DNA from: Paenibacillus daejeonensis DSM 15491
GTDB taxonomy: Bacteria > Bacillota > Bacilli > Paenibacillales > Paenibacillaceae
Assembly: GCF_000378385.1 (NCBI RefSeq)
Contig: NZ_KB899669.1
Location: forward strand, 26,525 to 90,524
DNA: 64,000 bases
Direction: 5' to 3'
Made by a program: the position numbers and the translations under genes
Notes under the pieces: generated by a model
Seen by the model: the letters and a program-made list of their open reading frames with translations, nothing else
Told to the model about the DNA's origin: nothing
Databases searched by the model: none
In this document: in pieces, positions 8,699 to 17,326 of the stretch
Numbering within the stretch: the first letter of the stretch is position 1
How the letters are laid out: every line of letters begins with the position of its first letter

Positions 8699-10726
8699 TT
8701 AGTATTGCAGCACAACCATCTGATGACAGCTGAACTCTGGCACGGTATAGGTGACAATACCATTCTGGTGTTCAAACGTGAGCGGATCGCCGGAAGGGGC
8801 GAGGTAGACTTCCTTTACTGTCTTATCCGTACGAATCTCGACCTGAATATCTCGCAGCGTTGGCAGATCCTCGATAATCTCAATGCCATTGCCTCGTTTC
8901 ACCGGGGACCCATAGAGCAAATGCTGCACCAAGCGATTCTCGCCGGGCTGCTGCTGAAGCGTAACGACACCCTGTGCCGGGAGATTCGTGCGGAGCTGGC
9001 GTTCCGGCAGCAGACGATCCAGCGCATGCAGTACGAGTTCTCGCAGAACGAGGCTACCATTCTCGGCGTAATCCTGGAAGACGTCCCAGGCGATATAAAT
9101 GCCGGACGAGCCCTCCGTCATGCCTGGTCCCTCAGGCTTCGGCCGCGGAGGCGTGTGCTGGTGCGAGCAGAAATGAGCAACCGCGCGATTGAAGTAAGGT
9201 TCGACGAGCATGGCGATCGCTTGGCCGCCTTCGGCCAGCTCGATCTGTTGAGCAGGCGCATACATGACGTGCGCAGCAGCAGGCAAGCCTGCGATGGGGA
9301 AATCGATCTGGACGTAGCTCGGCTGATACGGAGATGGCCCCAGATGAATGGCTCCCAGTTCGGCGAGCAGCGAATGGGCTGTGTCACAGGCAGTTTTACT
9401 GTGCGCATCGTTGGCGCCTGTACCGTGAGTAGCAGAGCTGCTCCGATCCAGGCCCGATTTGCCTGTGACGAGCAGCTTGCCGCCCCCGCGGGTGTAATCA
9501 TCGAGTTTGCGTCTCAGCTCTGCATCGATAGAGATACGGTCGGGCAGAATCAGCACACGGTAGCGGGAAAAGTCTGCCTCGAGATCCAGGACATCGAAGA
9601 GCAGCTTGCCTTCGAGCATCATCCGCACCGCTCCGGTATCGGAAGCGCCTGTGCGTTCTTCCTGTTGGCCGCTCTCCTGCAAGGATTCGACACTGAGGAT
9701 GCCGACATCCGCCAAGCCAGTGACATCACGGCACCAGGCTTCCTTGGTCTCGACTTCGGAGTAGGCGGCCCCGATCAGCGTATAGGTGGCCTCATCCATG
9801 AGACCTTCGGGATGCAACTGGTCACCGATCGAGCAGCGCGCCCCATTGGCCAGACTGAGGGCAGCTTCGTAACGCAGGGCGTTGGGATGCTTGTAGCCAC
9901 CGAACTCGCCCCAGCTCGTATGGAACTTGCCGGTCATGCCGAGAAAATCCATCCCCAGCGGCTGCACGTAACGCGCAGATTGCGGGAAGTGGTCATACCC
10001 CCAGCCGCCGGTCGGCAGGGATTCCAGCTCCAGGTGCGTGTTGATATGTGCCAGATCCCGGCGGCCGCGACGGACATGTCCGTTATTATGGAAGACGGGC
10101 AGACCCGGCTTATGCTTGTGTACCGCCGCATTGGTTCGCTCGGCATACGTCTTATACGTGTTCTCCCAGATTGGCTGCATGTCGGCGGGATTAAGCGGGT
10201 CGCCGCCTTGCTCCCGTACCGTGGCCAGACAGCTATGGCAATAACAATTGCGAACCCCCACAATGTCCAGGAAGATCCCGTCGGCATCATAGCGTTGTAC
10301 CACTTCTTCAATCTGAGCAACCAGAATGTCGAGATAGGGCGTGTTCATGCAGAACTCATGGTAGCCGGGAACCAGAAAATGCTCGGCCCAAGAGGTCTTT
10401 CCTTCCTTATTACGGGTCATCCATTCTGGATGCTGGACGGCCAGCTTCTCATCCAGGCCGGCGGACAGATAGACCGGCGTCTTGACGCCAATGGCATGGG
10501 CAGAGTCGATCATCTCACCGAGCAGGTCGAAGGACAGCTCGGGATGAATGGTATTGGCTTCGGACGGGTGATAGGCCCAGCCATGATGGCACTTGGAGAA
10601 GATGGTAATGGAGTCGACATGGCCGAGCTGCAGCATCTGTTGGAACTGCTCCTTCTCGAAGCGGGAGCCGATGCCGGGAATACGCTCAGACGTATGGAAA
10701 TCGAGATGAACTTGACGAAAACGCAT
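8699..10726 (-). CDS. GHL6-type glycoside hydrolase, possible GH151 alpha-L-fucosidase
   Basis: 675-residue cytoplasmic protein without signal peptide. Residues 1-330 form a TIM barrel of the hypothetical glycosyl hydrolase 6 (GHL6) type, with DADGIFLDIVG and NCYCHSC in the core. Residues about 370-530 resemble the beta-galactosidase trimerisation domain (RVLILPDRISIDAELRRKLDDYTRGGGKLLVTG), and a C-terminal beta domain follows. This layout matches GH151 alpha-L-fucosidases, including Paenibacillus examples, but fucosidase activity is an inference. It starts at the ATG 10726 with AAAGGTGG upstream. The divergent AraC regulator at 10906 is its probable activator. A reverse-strand frame of the same length is a codon-usage shadow. 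Confidence 0.75.
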   Translation of the reverse strand: MRFRQVHLDFHTSERIPGIGSRFEKEQFQQMLQLGHVDSITIFSKCHHGWAYHPSEANTIHPELSFDLLGEMIDSAHAIGVKTPVYLSAGLDEKLAVQHPEWMTRNKEGKTSWAEHFLVPGYHEFCMNTPYLDILVAQIEEVVQRYDADGIFLDIVGVRNCYCHSCLATVREQGGDPLNPADMQPIWENTYKTYAERTNAAVHKHKPGLPVFHNNGHVRRGRRDLAHINTHLELESLPTGGWGYDHFPQSARYVQPLGMDFLGMTGKFHTSWGEFGGYKHPNALRYEAALSLANGARCSIGDQLHPEGLMDEATYTLIGAAYSEVETKEAWCRDVTGLADVGILSVESLQESGQQEERTGASDTGAVRMMLEGKLLFDVLDLEADFSRYRVLILPDRISIDAELRRKLDDYTRGGGKLLVTGKSGLDRSSSATHGTGANDAHSKTACDTAHSLLAELGAIHLGPSPYQPSYVQIDFPIAGLPAAAHVMYAPAQQIELAEGGQAIAMLVEPYFNRAVAHFCSHQHTPPRPKPEGPGMTEGSSGIYIAWDVFQDYAENGSLVLRELVLHALDRLLPERQLRTNLPAQGVVTLQQQPGENRLVQHLLYGSPVKRGNGIEIIEDLPTLRDIQVEIRTDKTVKEVYLAPSGDPLTFEHQNGIVTYTVPEFSCHQMVVLQY

Positions 10727-10905
10727 GAATGAACCACCTTTCTGGTCTTGAAGGATACCTCTAATGTAAGCGATTGCCCCACCATTCGAACAGAAACAAT
10801 CTCTACATGCTTAAGCACAATCCCGACTAAACGGGGAGCAGGAAACCAGAGAAGGGCGGCGAATGCTAATAAGGAAGCGCTAAGCGCACTGGAGGAGGGA
10901 GAGCT

Positions 10906-11775
10906 ATGGATTGTTTGGAGCTGCGCATCCCGCCGCTGCCGCAGCTGATTACGGCTGGGCACGGAATATGGGCACCGGGCACCCAGCATTTTCGGAGGAC
11001 ATTTGACGTTTATGATCTGATCTATGTGAAACAAGGTGCATTGTACATGACAGAAGAAGATCAGGCATATGTATTGGAGGATGGTCAGCTGCTCCTGCTG
11101 GAAGCCGGTAGAACGCATTGGGGACACCAGGTAACTGATGTGCCGACTGAGCTGTATTGGGTGCATTTTGCCCATCCCCATTCGCCCAAGGCCCAGCGCG
11201 GGGATGACATCCCGTGGTCCAGCCCGCTGCGGCGGGGGACGGACGAGGATGTCGCGCCTTCGGACCAATCCATGTTCCTGCCCAAAACCGCTACGGTCGA
11301 CCCGGGACTGCTCGTGCCGCTGCTGGATCAAATCGTTGAGTTGGGAAGCACCCTCAGTCTGCAAAACGCACTCCGCTGGCATATTGCCGGGGCGGAGTTG
11401 TTCGAGCGGCTGCAGCGGGTGGTCATGGCGGAGTTGTCCTCGCGTTCGTTCTATCTGTCGGAATGTGCGGTGCAATATTTGCGGGATCATATGGCTCAGC
11501 CGTTTGACTCCAGGCAGATGGAGAGCGAGCTGCACTATCACTTCGATTACATCTCCCGCTGCTTGCGGCAGTACACCGGCATGAGTCCGCTGCAGTATCT
11601 GCACCGGCTGCAGATTGAGCGGGCGCGGACGCTGCTGGTCACGACCGGGTTGTCGATTCAAGAAATTGGCGAGCAGGTGGGGCAGCCTAACGGCAATTAT
11701 TTTATCCGGTTGTTCCGCAAGCATCTTGGCTGTCCGCCTGGGGTTTACCGGGGCAGATTCCAGAACCGCGCTTAA
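10906..11775 (+). CDS. AraC-family transcriptional regulator
   Basis: 289-residue regulator. The N-terminal half is a cupin sugar-sensing domain (RTFDVYDLIYVKQGALYMTEEDQAYVLEDGQLLLLEAGRTHWG split around residues 30-75). The C-terminal 100 residues carry two helix-turn-helix motifs (YISRCLRQYTGMSPLQYLHRL and IQEIGEQVGQPNGNYFIRLFRKHLG). It starts at ATG with GGAGGGAG upstream. Divergent from the GHL6 glycosidase gene with 179 bases between them, so it likely controls that gene in response to the released sugar. Confidence 0.88.
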   Translation: MDCLELRIPPLPQLITAGHGIWAPGTQHFRRTFDVYDLIYVKQGALYMTEEDQAYVLEDGQLLLLEAGRTHWGHQVTDVPTELYWVHFAHPHSPKAQRGDDIPWSSPLRRGTDEDVAPSDQSMFLPKTATVDPGLLVPLLDQIVELGSTLSLQNALRWHIAGAELFERLQRVVMAELSSRSFYLSECAVQYLRDHMAQPFDSRQMESELHYHFDYISRCLRQYTGMSPLQYLHRLQIERARTLLVTTGLSIQEIGEQVGQPNGNYFIRLFRKHLGCPPGVYRGRFQNRA

Positions 11776-11893
11776 GATGGCAGGGTAGCGATTGCAGATC
11801 ATGCCCCAAGGGTAATAGGACAGAGGTTAGCTGGCAGGCTGGCCGGGCAATGCATGTTGCGCTTCAACAAAATCGTCTGGGAGGTAACAATTC

Positions 11894-12871
11894 ATGAAGT
11901 TCACGTATTTGGGCAAAAGCGGACTGAAGGTAAGCAAGCTCTGTTTGGGAACGATGAATTTTGGCGTGGAGACGGACGAGAAGGAAGCTTTTCGCATCAT
12001 GGATGCGGCGATTGACGCGGGGGTCAATTTTTTTGATACCGCCAATGTGTATGGACGCGAGAACCCTGGCTTGACCGAGGAGATCATCGGGCGCTGGTTC
12101 GCCCAGGGCGGCGGACGGCGAGAGAAGGTCGTGCTGGCTACCAAGTTCTATGGCGATATGAAGGATGAGGCAGACGGCCCTAACAGTGGCAGTGGTCTGT
12201 CCGCTTACAAGCTGCGCCGTCATCTCGATGCGTCGCTGAAACGGCTGCAGACGGATCATATCGAGCTGTACCAGATGCATCATAATGATCGCGTGGTAGG
12301 CTGGGATGAGCTGTGGGGTGCGTATCAAGTGGCAATCAACCAGGGCAAGGTCGGCTACATAGGGTCCAGTAACTTTGGCGCTCGCGACCTGGTCAAGGCA
12401 CAATACGAAGCAAAAGCACGGGGAATGCAAGGTCTGGTCTCCGAGCAGCACAAATACAGTCTGCTGTGTCGTCTGCCGGAGCTGGAGGTTCTGCCAGCTT
12501 CGGAGGAGCACGGCATCGGCGTCATTGCCTGGAGTCCGCTCGACGGCGGTCTGCTGAGCGGCAACGCGCTCAAGCCGGTCGAAGGCTCGCGGCGCGCAAA
12601 CAACCCCGACGGCGTCAAGCGCTACCGGAGCCAGCTGGAGCAGTTCGAGAAGGTGTGCAAGGAGATGGGCGAGCACGAAGCCAATGTGGCGCTGGCCTGG
12701 ACGCTAGTTAACCCGGCCATGACGGCGCCGATTATCGGCCCGCGTACGCTGGAGCAATTCGAGTCCTCGCTGCGCGTGGTTGATATCGAATTCGACCAGC
12801 AGACGCTGGATCGCCTGGACGAAATCTTCCCTGGACCGGGTGCCGAAGGCCCGCGAGCTTACTCCTGGTAA
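11894..12871 (+). CDS. Aldo/keto reductase
   Basis: 325-residue NADPH-dependent aldo/keto reductase with a TIM barrel. Catalytic tetrad residues Asp48 and Tyr53 (FFDTANVYGREN), Lys84 (LATK) and a His in YQMHHND are visible, and the NADP-binding end is IGPRTLEQFESSL. It acts on a sugar or small aldehyde in the cytoplasm; substrate unknown. Resembles the YajO/L-glyceraldehyde-3-phosphate reductase group. Preceded by GGGAGG and a short gap after the AraC gene; it could be co-transcribed with that gene since no terminator is seen between them. Confidence 0.88.
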   Translation: MKFTYLGKSGLKVSKLCLGTMNFGVETDEKEAFRIMDAAIDAGVNFFDTANVYGRENPGLTEEIIGRWFAQGGGRREKVVLATKFYGDMKDEADGPNSGSGLSAYKLRRHLDASLKRLQTDHIELYQMHHNDRVVGWDELWGAYQVAINQGKVGYIGSSNFGARDLVKAQYEAKARGMQGLVSEQHKYSLLCRLPELEVLPASEEHGIGVIAWSPLDGGLLSGNALKPVEGSRRANNPDGVKRYRSQLEQFEKVCKEMGEHEANVALAWTLVNPAMTAPIIGPRTLEQFESSLRVVDIEFDQQTLDRLDEIFPGPGAEGPRAYSW

Positions 12872-12900
12872 GGAGTTAGAGAAGCAGGGCAAGAGCTCGG

Positions 12901-13030
12901 TTGCTTGGCTTACGTAAGCAAGGAGGAGCAAGAGCCCAAGTTGCTTGGCTTGCGCAAGCAAGGAGGAGCAGTAGCCCAAGTGGGCTTGACTGGCGCAAAC
13001 AAGGAGGGGCAAGAGCCCAAGTTGCTTGGC
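12901..13030. repeat. 40-bp tandem repeats with palindromic core
   Basis: Units start at 12901, 12941 and 12981, with the beginning of a fourth at 13022. Each holds TTGCTTGGCT, then a palindrome (GCTTACGTAAGC in unit 1, GCTTGCGCAAGC in unit 2, degenerate in unit 3), then AAGGAGGAGCA and AGCCCAAG. The two intact palindromes differ by compensating changes. No credible gene overlaps it. Confidence 0.8.
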
Positions 13031-13040
13031 TGGCTGGATT

Positions 13041-13118
13041 GTTCTGCACTAGGGTGCGCTCACTTTCGTGCTCCGCCCTGGAATGCTCTCACACTGACGT
13101 GTTCTGCACTATGGTGCG
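13041..13118. repeat. Short direct repeat, 60-bp spacing
   Basis: GTTCTGCACTA(G/T)GGTGCG occurs at 13041 and 13101. It sits between the 40-bp and 50-bp repeat arrays. Confidence 0.6.
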
Positions 13119-13301
13119 TAACGGCCATATTGACGCTTATTTCGACTTTTTTGGGAGCTATCACTTTCTAACGGCCACAGGCGCAGTTATTTCCATAAAA
13201 ACGTTGGGAAAGCGGCGTACTTACGTAGAATAGCTGCTTATATGGCCGTTACAACTTCAAACTCCCATTTTAGGACGAAATAGCTGCTGTGGTGGCCGTT
13301 A
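13119..13301. repeat. Four 50-bp repeats, two direct and two inverted
   Basis: TAACGGCCA begins at 13119 and 13169 on the plus strand and at 13301 and 13251 on the minus strand, so both pairs have a 50-bp period. Downstream of the core, GCAGCTATTTC and a TGGGA block are partly conserved. A fragment of the same core (TAACGGCCACA) recurs at about 26388. Confidence 0.8.
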
Positions 13302-13369
13302 GAATAAGAGTGGGCAGACGAATGACACCCTAACGCTTACGAAGTTCGTTCCCTTGGAAAACCAAAAGG

Positions 13370-13458
13370 AAATAGACCGCCCTCAACCTGAACTGCTGCC
13401 TCCAACGTTAGATGTCTAACCAATTGGAGCGCAGTTCACCAAAGGTAGCGGTCTATTT
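13370..13458. repeat. 89-bp imperfect palindrome
   Basis: AAATAGACCGC (13370-13380) is exactly complementary to GCGGTCTATTT (13448-13458). Inside lie TGAACTGC/GCAGTTCA, CTCCAA/TTGGAG and GTTAGATGTCTAAC. It would form a long cruciform or RNA hairpin. From 13459 to 13713 I see nothing else that can be supported. Confidence 0.8.
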
Positions 13459-13713
13459 GCTAGTTTTGAGGGTGTACAAGAAGAACGAGTTGTCGACCAC
13501 CTGCGGTAACGTTTGTGTAAAAACCTTAGTGGCCAAATCAGACAGCAGGGGCGTGATGCCATACTTGCTATCAAGACTTGGGGAGAGCAGCGTGGGGGGA
13601 ACGGTGGCATGAAGGCGAGGCGGACGACCCCGTTGACTCGCTCCTGCCATCTGACAAAGCGTTACCATGGTAAGTTTTCACCAAAAAACGCCTCATGAGA
13701 CGCCTGGCGAACG

Positions 13714-14616
13714 TTAGAGCAGTGAAAAACCGTTCTGCTCCACTTCCCCTGCCGCCTTGCGGTAAGCGGAGGGAGTGCAGCCGTAGTGCTGCTTGAACAC
13801 GCCGATGAAATAGCTCACGTGATTGAAGCCGACGTCCATGGCGATGTCGGTCATTTTGTTGTCTGTGCTGCGAATGAGACGGGCGGCTTGCTGCATCCGG
13901 TATTGATTCAGATAGTCGACAGGATTGCGGCCTGTCATGTCCTTGAAGAAGCGGCAGAAGTACGCCTCGCTCATCGAGACGGAACCCGCCATGTCCCGCA
14001 GGCGCACGGCTTCGCTGTAATGGGACTGGATATAGCCGATCGCCTTCTTGAGCCGCTCCACCTTGTACTGATCAGCGGCGACCCGGGTGCGGTCAGCGGC
14101 GGGTTCACTTAGACGCACCAGGTCGGCCAGCACGAGCAGCAGCAAACCTTTGGCTGTCAGTTCATACACTGGCGGACGTTCCGCGTGCAGTCGGAGCAAC
14201 TGCTGGAGCAGCTCCAGCAGTGTTCGGTGCGCCGGCTCCTTGTTCGTGAGATGAACTGGCGCCAGATGACGGCCCTGCAGCAGCGGGTCGAGGTACTGTA
14301 CCTGCAGGGTATCATCCGCAGCGCTTCGAATCAGATCGGGGTGGAACACGAGTGCGCGAAACGCGCAGTCGCGACCCTCCAGCGCCTCATGCAGCTCGCC
14401 GCTGTTGATGAACAGGGCTTCGCCTGCTTGCACCTCGTAGCTCTGGACCCCGACCCGGAATACCGCCGAGCCCGAGGTGACCAGCAGCAGCTCCAGCTCG
14501 GTATGCCAGTGCAGCTCCATGAGTGGCTCCGAGCCGATAGGCGCATAATCATAGAGATTGGCAGGGTAGAGGGGATCGCCATGCAGACGTTTTTCCTTCA
14601 ACTGCTCCTTGTTCAC
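13714..14616 (-). CDS. AraC-family transcriptional regulator
   Basis: 300-residue regulator with an N-terminal cupin (MELHWHTELELLLVTSGSAVF, GELHEALEG) and a C-terminal double helix-turn-helix (LRDMAGSVSMSEAYFCRFFKDMTGRNPVDYL, MTDIAMDVGFNHVSYFIGVFKQHYG in pieces). It starts with GTG at 14616 with AAAGGAGG upstream. It is divergent from the alpha-xylosidase gene (131 bases between starts), so it most likely regulates that gene. Confidence 0.9.
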   Translation of the reverse strand: MNKEQLKEKRLHGDPLYPANLYDYAPIGSEPLMELHWHTELELLLVTSGSAVFRVGVQSYEVQAGEALFINSGELHEALEGRDCAFRALVFHPDLIRSAADDTLQVQYLDPLLQGRHLAPVHLTNKEPAHRTLLELLQQLLRLHAERPPVYELTAKGLLLLVLADLVRLSEPAADRTRVAADQYKVERLKKAIGYIQSHYSEAVRLRDMAGSVSMSEAYFCRFFKDMTGRNPVDYLNQYRMQQAARLIRSTDNKMTDIAMDVGFNHVSYFIGVFKQHYGCTPSAYRKAAGEVEQNGFSLL

Positions 14617-14746
14617 TGATGGGGACCTCCTTTCGTATGCGTATTTATTCGAAGGTCAAAATAGTGATATAAAAAAGCAAAATACATCAAGTTTTTTGCT
14701 ATCGAAGTTCAATATAATTGTACTATACGAAACGGAGGGATACGAA

Positions 14747-17065
14747 GTGAAATTTTCAGACGGTTATTGGCAAATGCGTGAAGGCGTTTCCATTCAACAT
14801 CCCGTTGAAGTACGCGACACCATCGTCAGTGAGGACAAGCTCTCTCTTCATGTAGCAACCAAAAACGTAGTACGCAAGGGCGATACACTTAATGCGGCAC
14901 TGCTGAATGCAGAGTTCAGCTCCCCAATTCCGAATGTCATCAAGGTCAAATATACGCATCATGCAGGCAAGCGCAAGCGGGGTCCCGAGTTCCAACTGGC
15001 CCAGGATGCGAACCATAAAGTATCTATCGTGCAGGAAGAGGAGCATGCCGTTCTGACCAGTGGCGATCTGAGCGTTCGCGTTGGTACAGGCGCATGGGGG
15101 GCTGAGTTCTCCTACCAAGGCAAGCCGCTTACCCGCACAGGCAATCGTGGCGCAGGCCATATCAAGACGGCTGACAAGGAAGTGTATTTCCGTGAGCAGC
15201 TCGGTCTGGGCGTAGGTGAGAGCATCTACGGTCTCGGTGAGCGCTTCACACCATTTGTGAAGAACGGCCAAGTCGTCGACATCTGGAATGAAGACGGCGG
15301 CACGAGCAGTGAGCAAGCCTATAAGAACGTACCGTTCTATCTGTCCAGCAATGGCTATGGCGTGTTCGTCAATCATCCGGAAAAAGTCAGCTTCGAGATC
15401 GGCTCCGAGGTTGTCTCCAAGGTTCAATTTAGCGTCCCCGGCGAGGGGCTGGAATATTACATCATCGGTGGCGCGACGCCGAAGGAAGTCCTGGCGAACT
15501 ACACCGCACTTACGGGTAAACCAGGTCTGCCGCCAGCATGGTCGTTCGGTCTGTGGCTGACGACATCGTTCACAACCAACTATGATGAAGAGACCGTCAA
15601 CAGCTTTATCGACGGCATGGCTGAGCGTGACTTGCCATTGCATGTGTTCCATTTCGACTGCTTCTGGATGCGCGAGTACCAGTGGTGTGATTTCGAATGG
15701 GATCCGGCTGTCTTCCCTGATCCACAAGGCATGCTGCAGCGTCTGAAGGACCGCGGCCTCAAGATCTGCGTCTGGATCAACTCCTACATCGGGCAAAAAT
15801 CGCCGCTCTTCCAAGAGGGCATGGACAATGGCTATCTCGTGAAGACACCGGAAGGCGATGTATGGCAGTGGGATCTGTGGCAAGCGGGCATGGGTCTGGT
15901 CGACTTCACCAACCCGGAAGCAACCGAATGGTACAAGAACCACCTGCGCCGTCTCGTCGACATGGGCGTGGACAGCTTCAAAACGGATTTCGGCGAGCGT
16001 ATACCGACCAATGTCGTGTACCATGATGGTTCCGATCCACAGAAAATGCATAACTACTATACGCAGCTGTACAACAAAGCAGTATTCGAAGTACTGGAAG
16101 AGAAGCTTGGCAAAAACGAAGCGATGCTCTTCGCGCGTTCTGCGACCGCTGGCGGTCAGCAGTTCCCAGTACACTGGGGCGGCGACTGCTCGGCCAACTA
16201 CGACTCCATGGCAGAGTCGCTGCGCGGCGGCTTGTCGCTCGGCCTGTCCGGCTTCGGCTTCTGGAGCCATGACATCAGTGGCTTCGAGCACACGGCACCA
16301 CCGGATATCTACAAGCGTTGGGTTGCCTTTGGTATGCTGTCCTCTCATAGCCGCCTGCACGGCAACCAGTCGTACCGGGTGCCTTGGTTGTTCGGCGAAG
16401 AAGCGGTTGACGTACTCCGCAGCTTCACCAAGCTCAAAAGCAGCCTGATGCCGCACCTTTTCGCCAGCGCCATCGAGTCCTCCACAGTAGGCGTACCGAT
16501 GATGCGGGCCATGGTGCTGGAGTTCCCAGAGGATCCAACGGCTCATCAGTTGGACCGTCAGTACATGCTGGGCGAGCGTCTGCTCGTGGCGCCAGTCTTC
16601 CGTGAAGACGGAGACGTGCAGTACTACGTACCGGAAGGCCGCTGGACCAACTTCATCACTGGCGATGTGGTTGAGGGCGGACGCTGGGTGAAGGAGAACC
16701 ATGGTTACCTGACACTGCCGTTCCTGGCACGTCCGAACAGCCTAATCGCTGTTGGTGCCAACGACCAACGTCCTGATTACGACTACGCTGATGGCGTGTC
16801 CCTGCACTTGTTCGAGCTGGCTGACGGCGCATCTGCAACCGAGCAGGTGTACAGCACGAAGGCAGAACTGCAGCTGACTGCGAAGGCGGAGCGTAATGGC
16901 TCGCAGATCATTGTGACAGTCGAAGGCGCAACCCAGCCATGGAACGTCGTCCTGCGCAACATCGCAGGCGTTGCCTCCGTGGACGGCGCCGAGTCGTCAG
17001 AGAGCGCAGAAGGCCTCAAGCTGAGCGCTGCCGCAGGCACATCGCGCATCGTCATCAATCTCTAA
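14747..17065 (+). CDS. yicI: Alpha-xylosidase, GH31 (YicI type)
   Basis: 772-residue cytoplasmic glycosidase, the same length as Escherichia coli YicI. It releases alpha-linked xylose from xyloglucan oligosaccharides such as isoprimeverose. The nucleophile is Asp414 in FKTDFGERIPT and the acid/base Asp480 in HWGGDCSANYDS; both fall within two residues of the YicI positions (416, 482). An N-terminal beta-sandwich, the barrel and two C-terminal beta domains are all present. Start is GTG 14747, six bases after GGAGGGA; an upstream in-frame extension has no family similarity. A -10-like TATAAT lies at 14713-14718. The divergent AraC gene is the likely regulator. Confidence 0.93.
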   Translation: MKFSDGYWQMREGVSIQHPVEVRDTIVSEDKLSLHVATKNVVRKGDTLNAALLNAEFSSPIPNVIKVKYTHHAGKRKRGPEFQLAQDANHKVSIVQEEEHAVLTSGDLSVRVGTGAWGAEFSYQGKPLTRTGNRGAGHIKTADKEVYFREQLGLGVGESIYGLGERFTPFVKNGQVVDIWNEDGGTSSEQAYKNVPFYLSSNGYGVFVNHPEKVSFEIGSEVVSKVQFSVPGEGLEYYIIGGATPKEVLANYTALTGKPGLPPAWSFGLWLTTSFTTNYDEETVNSFIDGMAERDLPLHVFHFDCFWMREYQWCDFEWDPAVFPDPQGMLQRLKDRGLKICVWINSYIGQKSPLFQEGMDNGYLVKTPEGDVWQWDLWQAGMGLVDFTNPEATEWYKNHLRRLVDMGVDSFKTDFGERIPTNVVYHDGSDPQKMHNYYTQLYNKAVFEVLEEKLGKNEAMLFARSATAGGQQFPVHWGGDCSANYDSMAESLRGGLSLGLSGFGFWSHDISGFEHTAPPDIYKRWVAFGMLSSHSRLHGNQSYRVPWLFGEEAVDVLRSFTKLKSSLMPHLFASAIESSTVGVPMMRAMVLEFPEDPTAHQLDRQYMLGERLLVAPVFREDGDVQYYVPEGRWTNFITGDVVEGGRWVKENHGYLTLPFLARPNSLIAVGANDQRPDYDYADGVSLHLFELADGASATEQVYSTKAELQLTAKAERNGSQIIVTVEGATQPWNVVLRNIAGVASVDGAESSESAEGLKLSAAAGTSRIVINL

Positions 17066-17078
17066 TCGAACGCAAGCA

Positions 17079-17112
17079 ACGGCATTCTCCATGTGGAGGG
17101 TGCCGTTTTTTT
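17079..17112 (+). terminator. Terminator after alpha-xylosidase
   Basis: ACGGCA-TTC-TCC / GGA-GGG-TGCCGT hairpin followed by seven T. Confidence 0.9.
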
Positions 17113-17178
17113 GTTTTCAGCTTGAAAAAGGAAATCCGCACGCTGCTAATGAACAGGTGCGGAAAGTTATAGGCTGCC

Positions 17179-17326
17179 CTCAAAACGGCCGGAGAGGTAC
17201 GGAATCGAATCTGGTCAACGAAAGCATCCGCTGCCCCCGGATTTCACCCCTACAGGGGTAAAAATCAAAGAAATCTGGGGACAACAGCGATCGGAAGATC
17301 GATCCGTGACTGTAGGCTTTCTTTTT
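17179..17326 (+). repeat. Dispersed ~150-bp palindromic element, copy 1
   Basis: Copy 1 of a three-copy family (others at 41359-41513 and 63949-64000). It starts CTCAAAACGGCCGG and ends GTAGGCTTTCTTTTT. The ends are imperfect inverted repeats (ACGGAATCGA against TCGATCCGT), a middle stem CCCCGGATTTC/GAAATCTGGGG encloses a small hairpin ACCCC-TACA-GGGGT, and GATCG/CGATC-type pairing follows. It lies between two convergent genes. Confidence 0.85.

Noticed and set aside
8705-10732. 675-residue open frame on the strand opposite the GHL6 glycosidase
   Set aside because: It mirrors the real gene almost exactly, has no family motifs or ribosome binding site, and is explained by GC-rich codon use.
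12901-13233. Open frames through the 40-bp and 50-bp repeats
   Set aside because: Repeat periods are not multiples of three and neighbouring units fall in different frames; the peptides are low in complexity and unlike any family.
14756-16702. 648-residue open frame antisense to the alpha-xylosidase gene
   Set aside because: The plus-strand GH31 reading has full catalytic motifs; the antisense protein has none.
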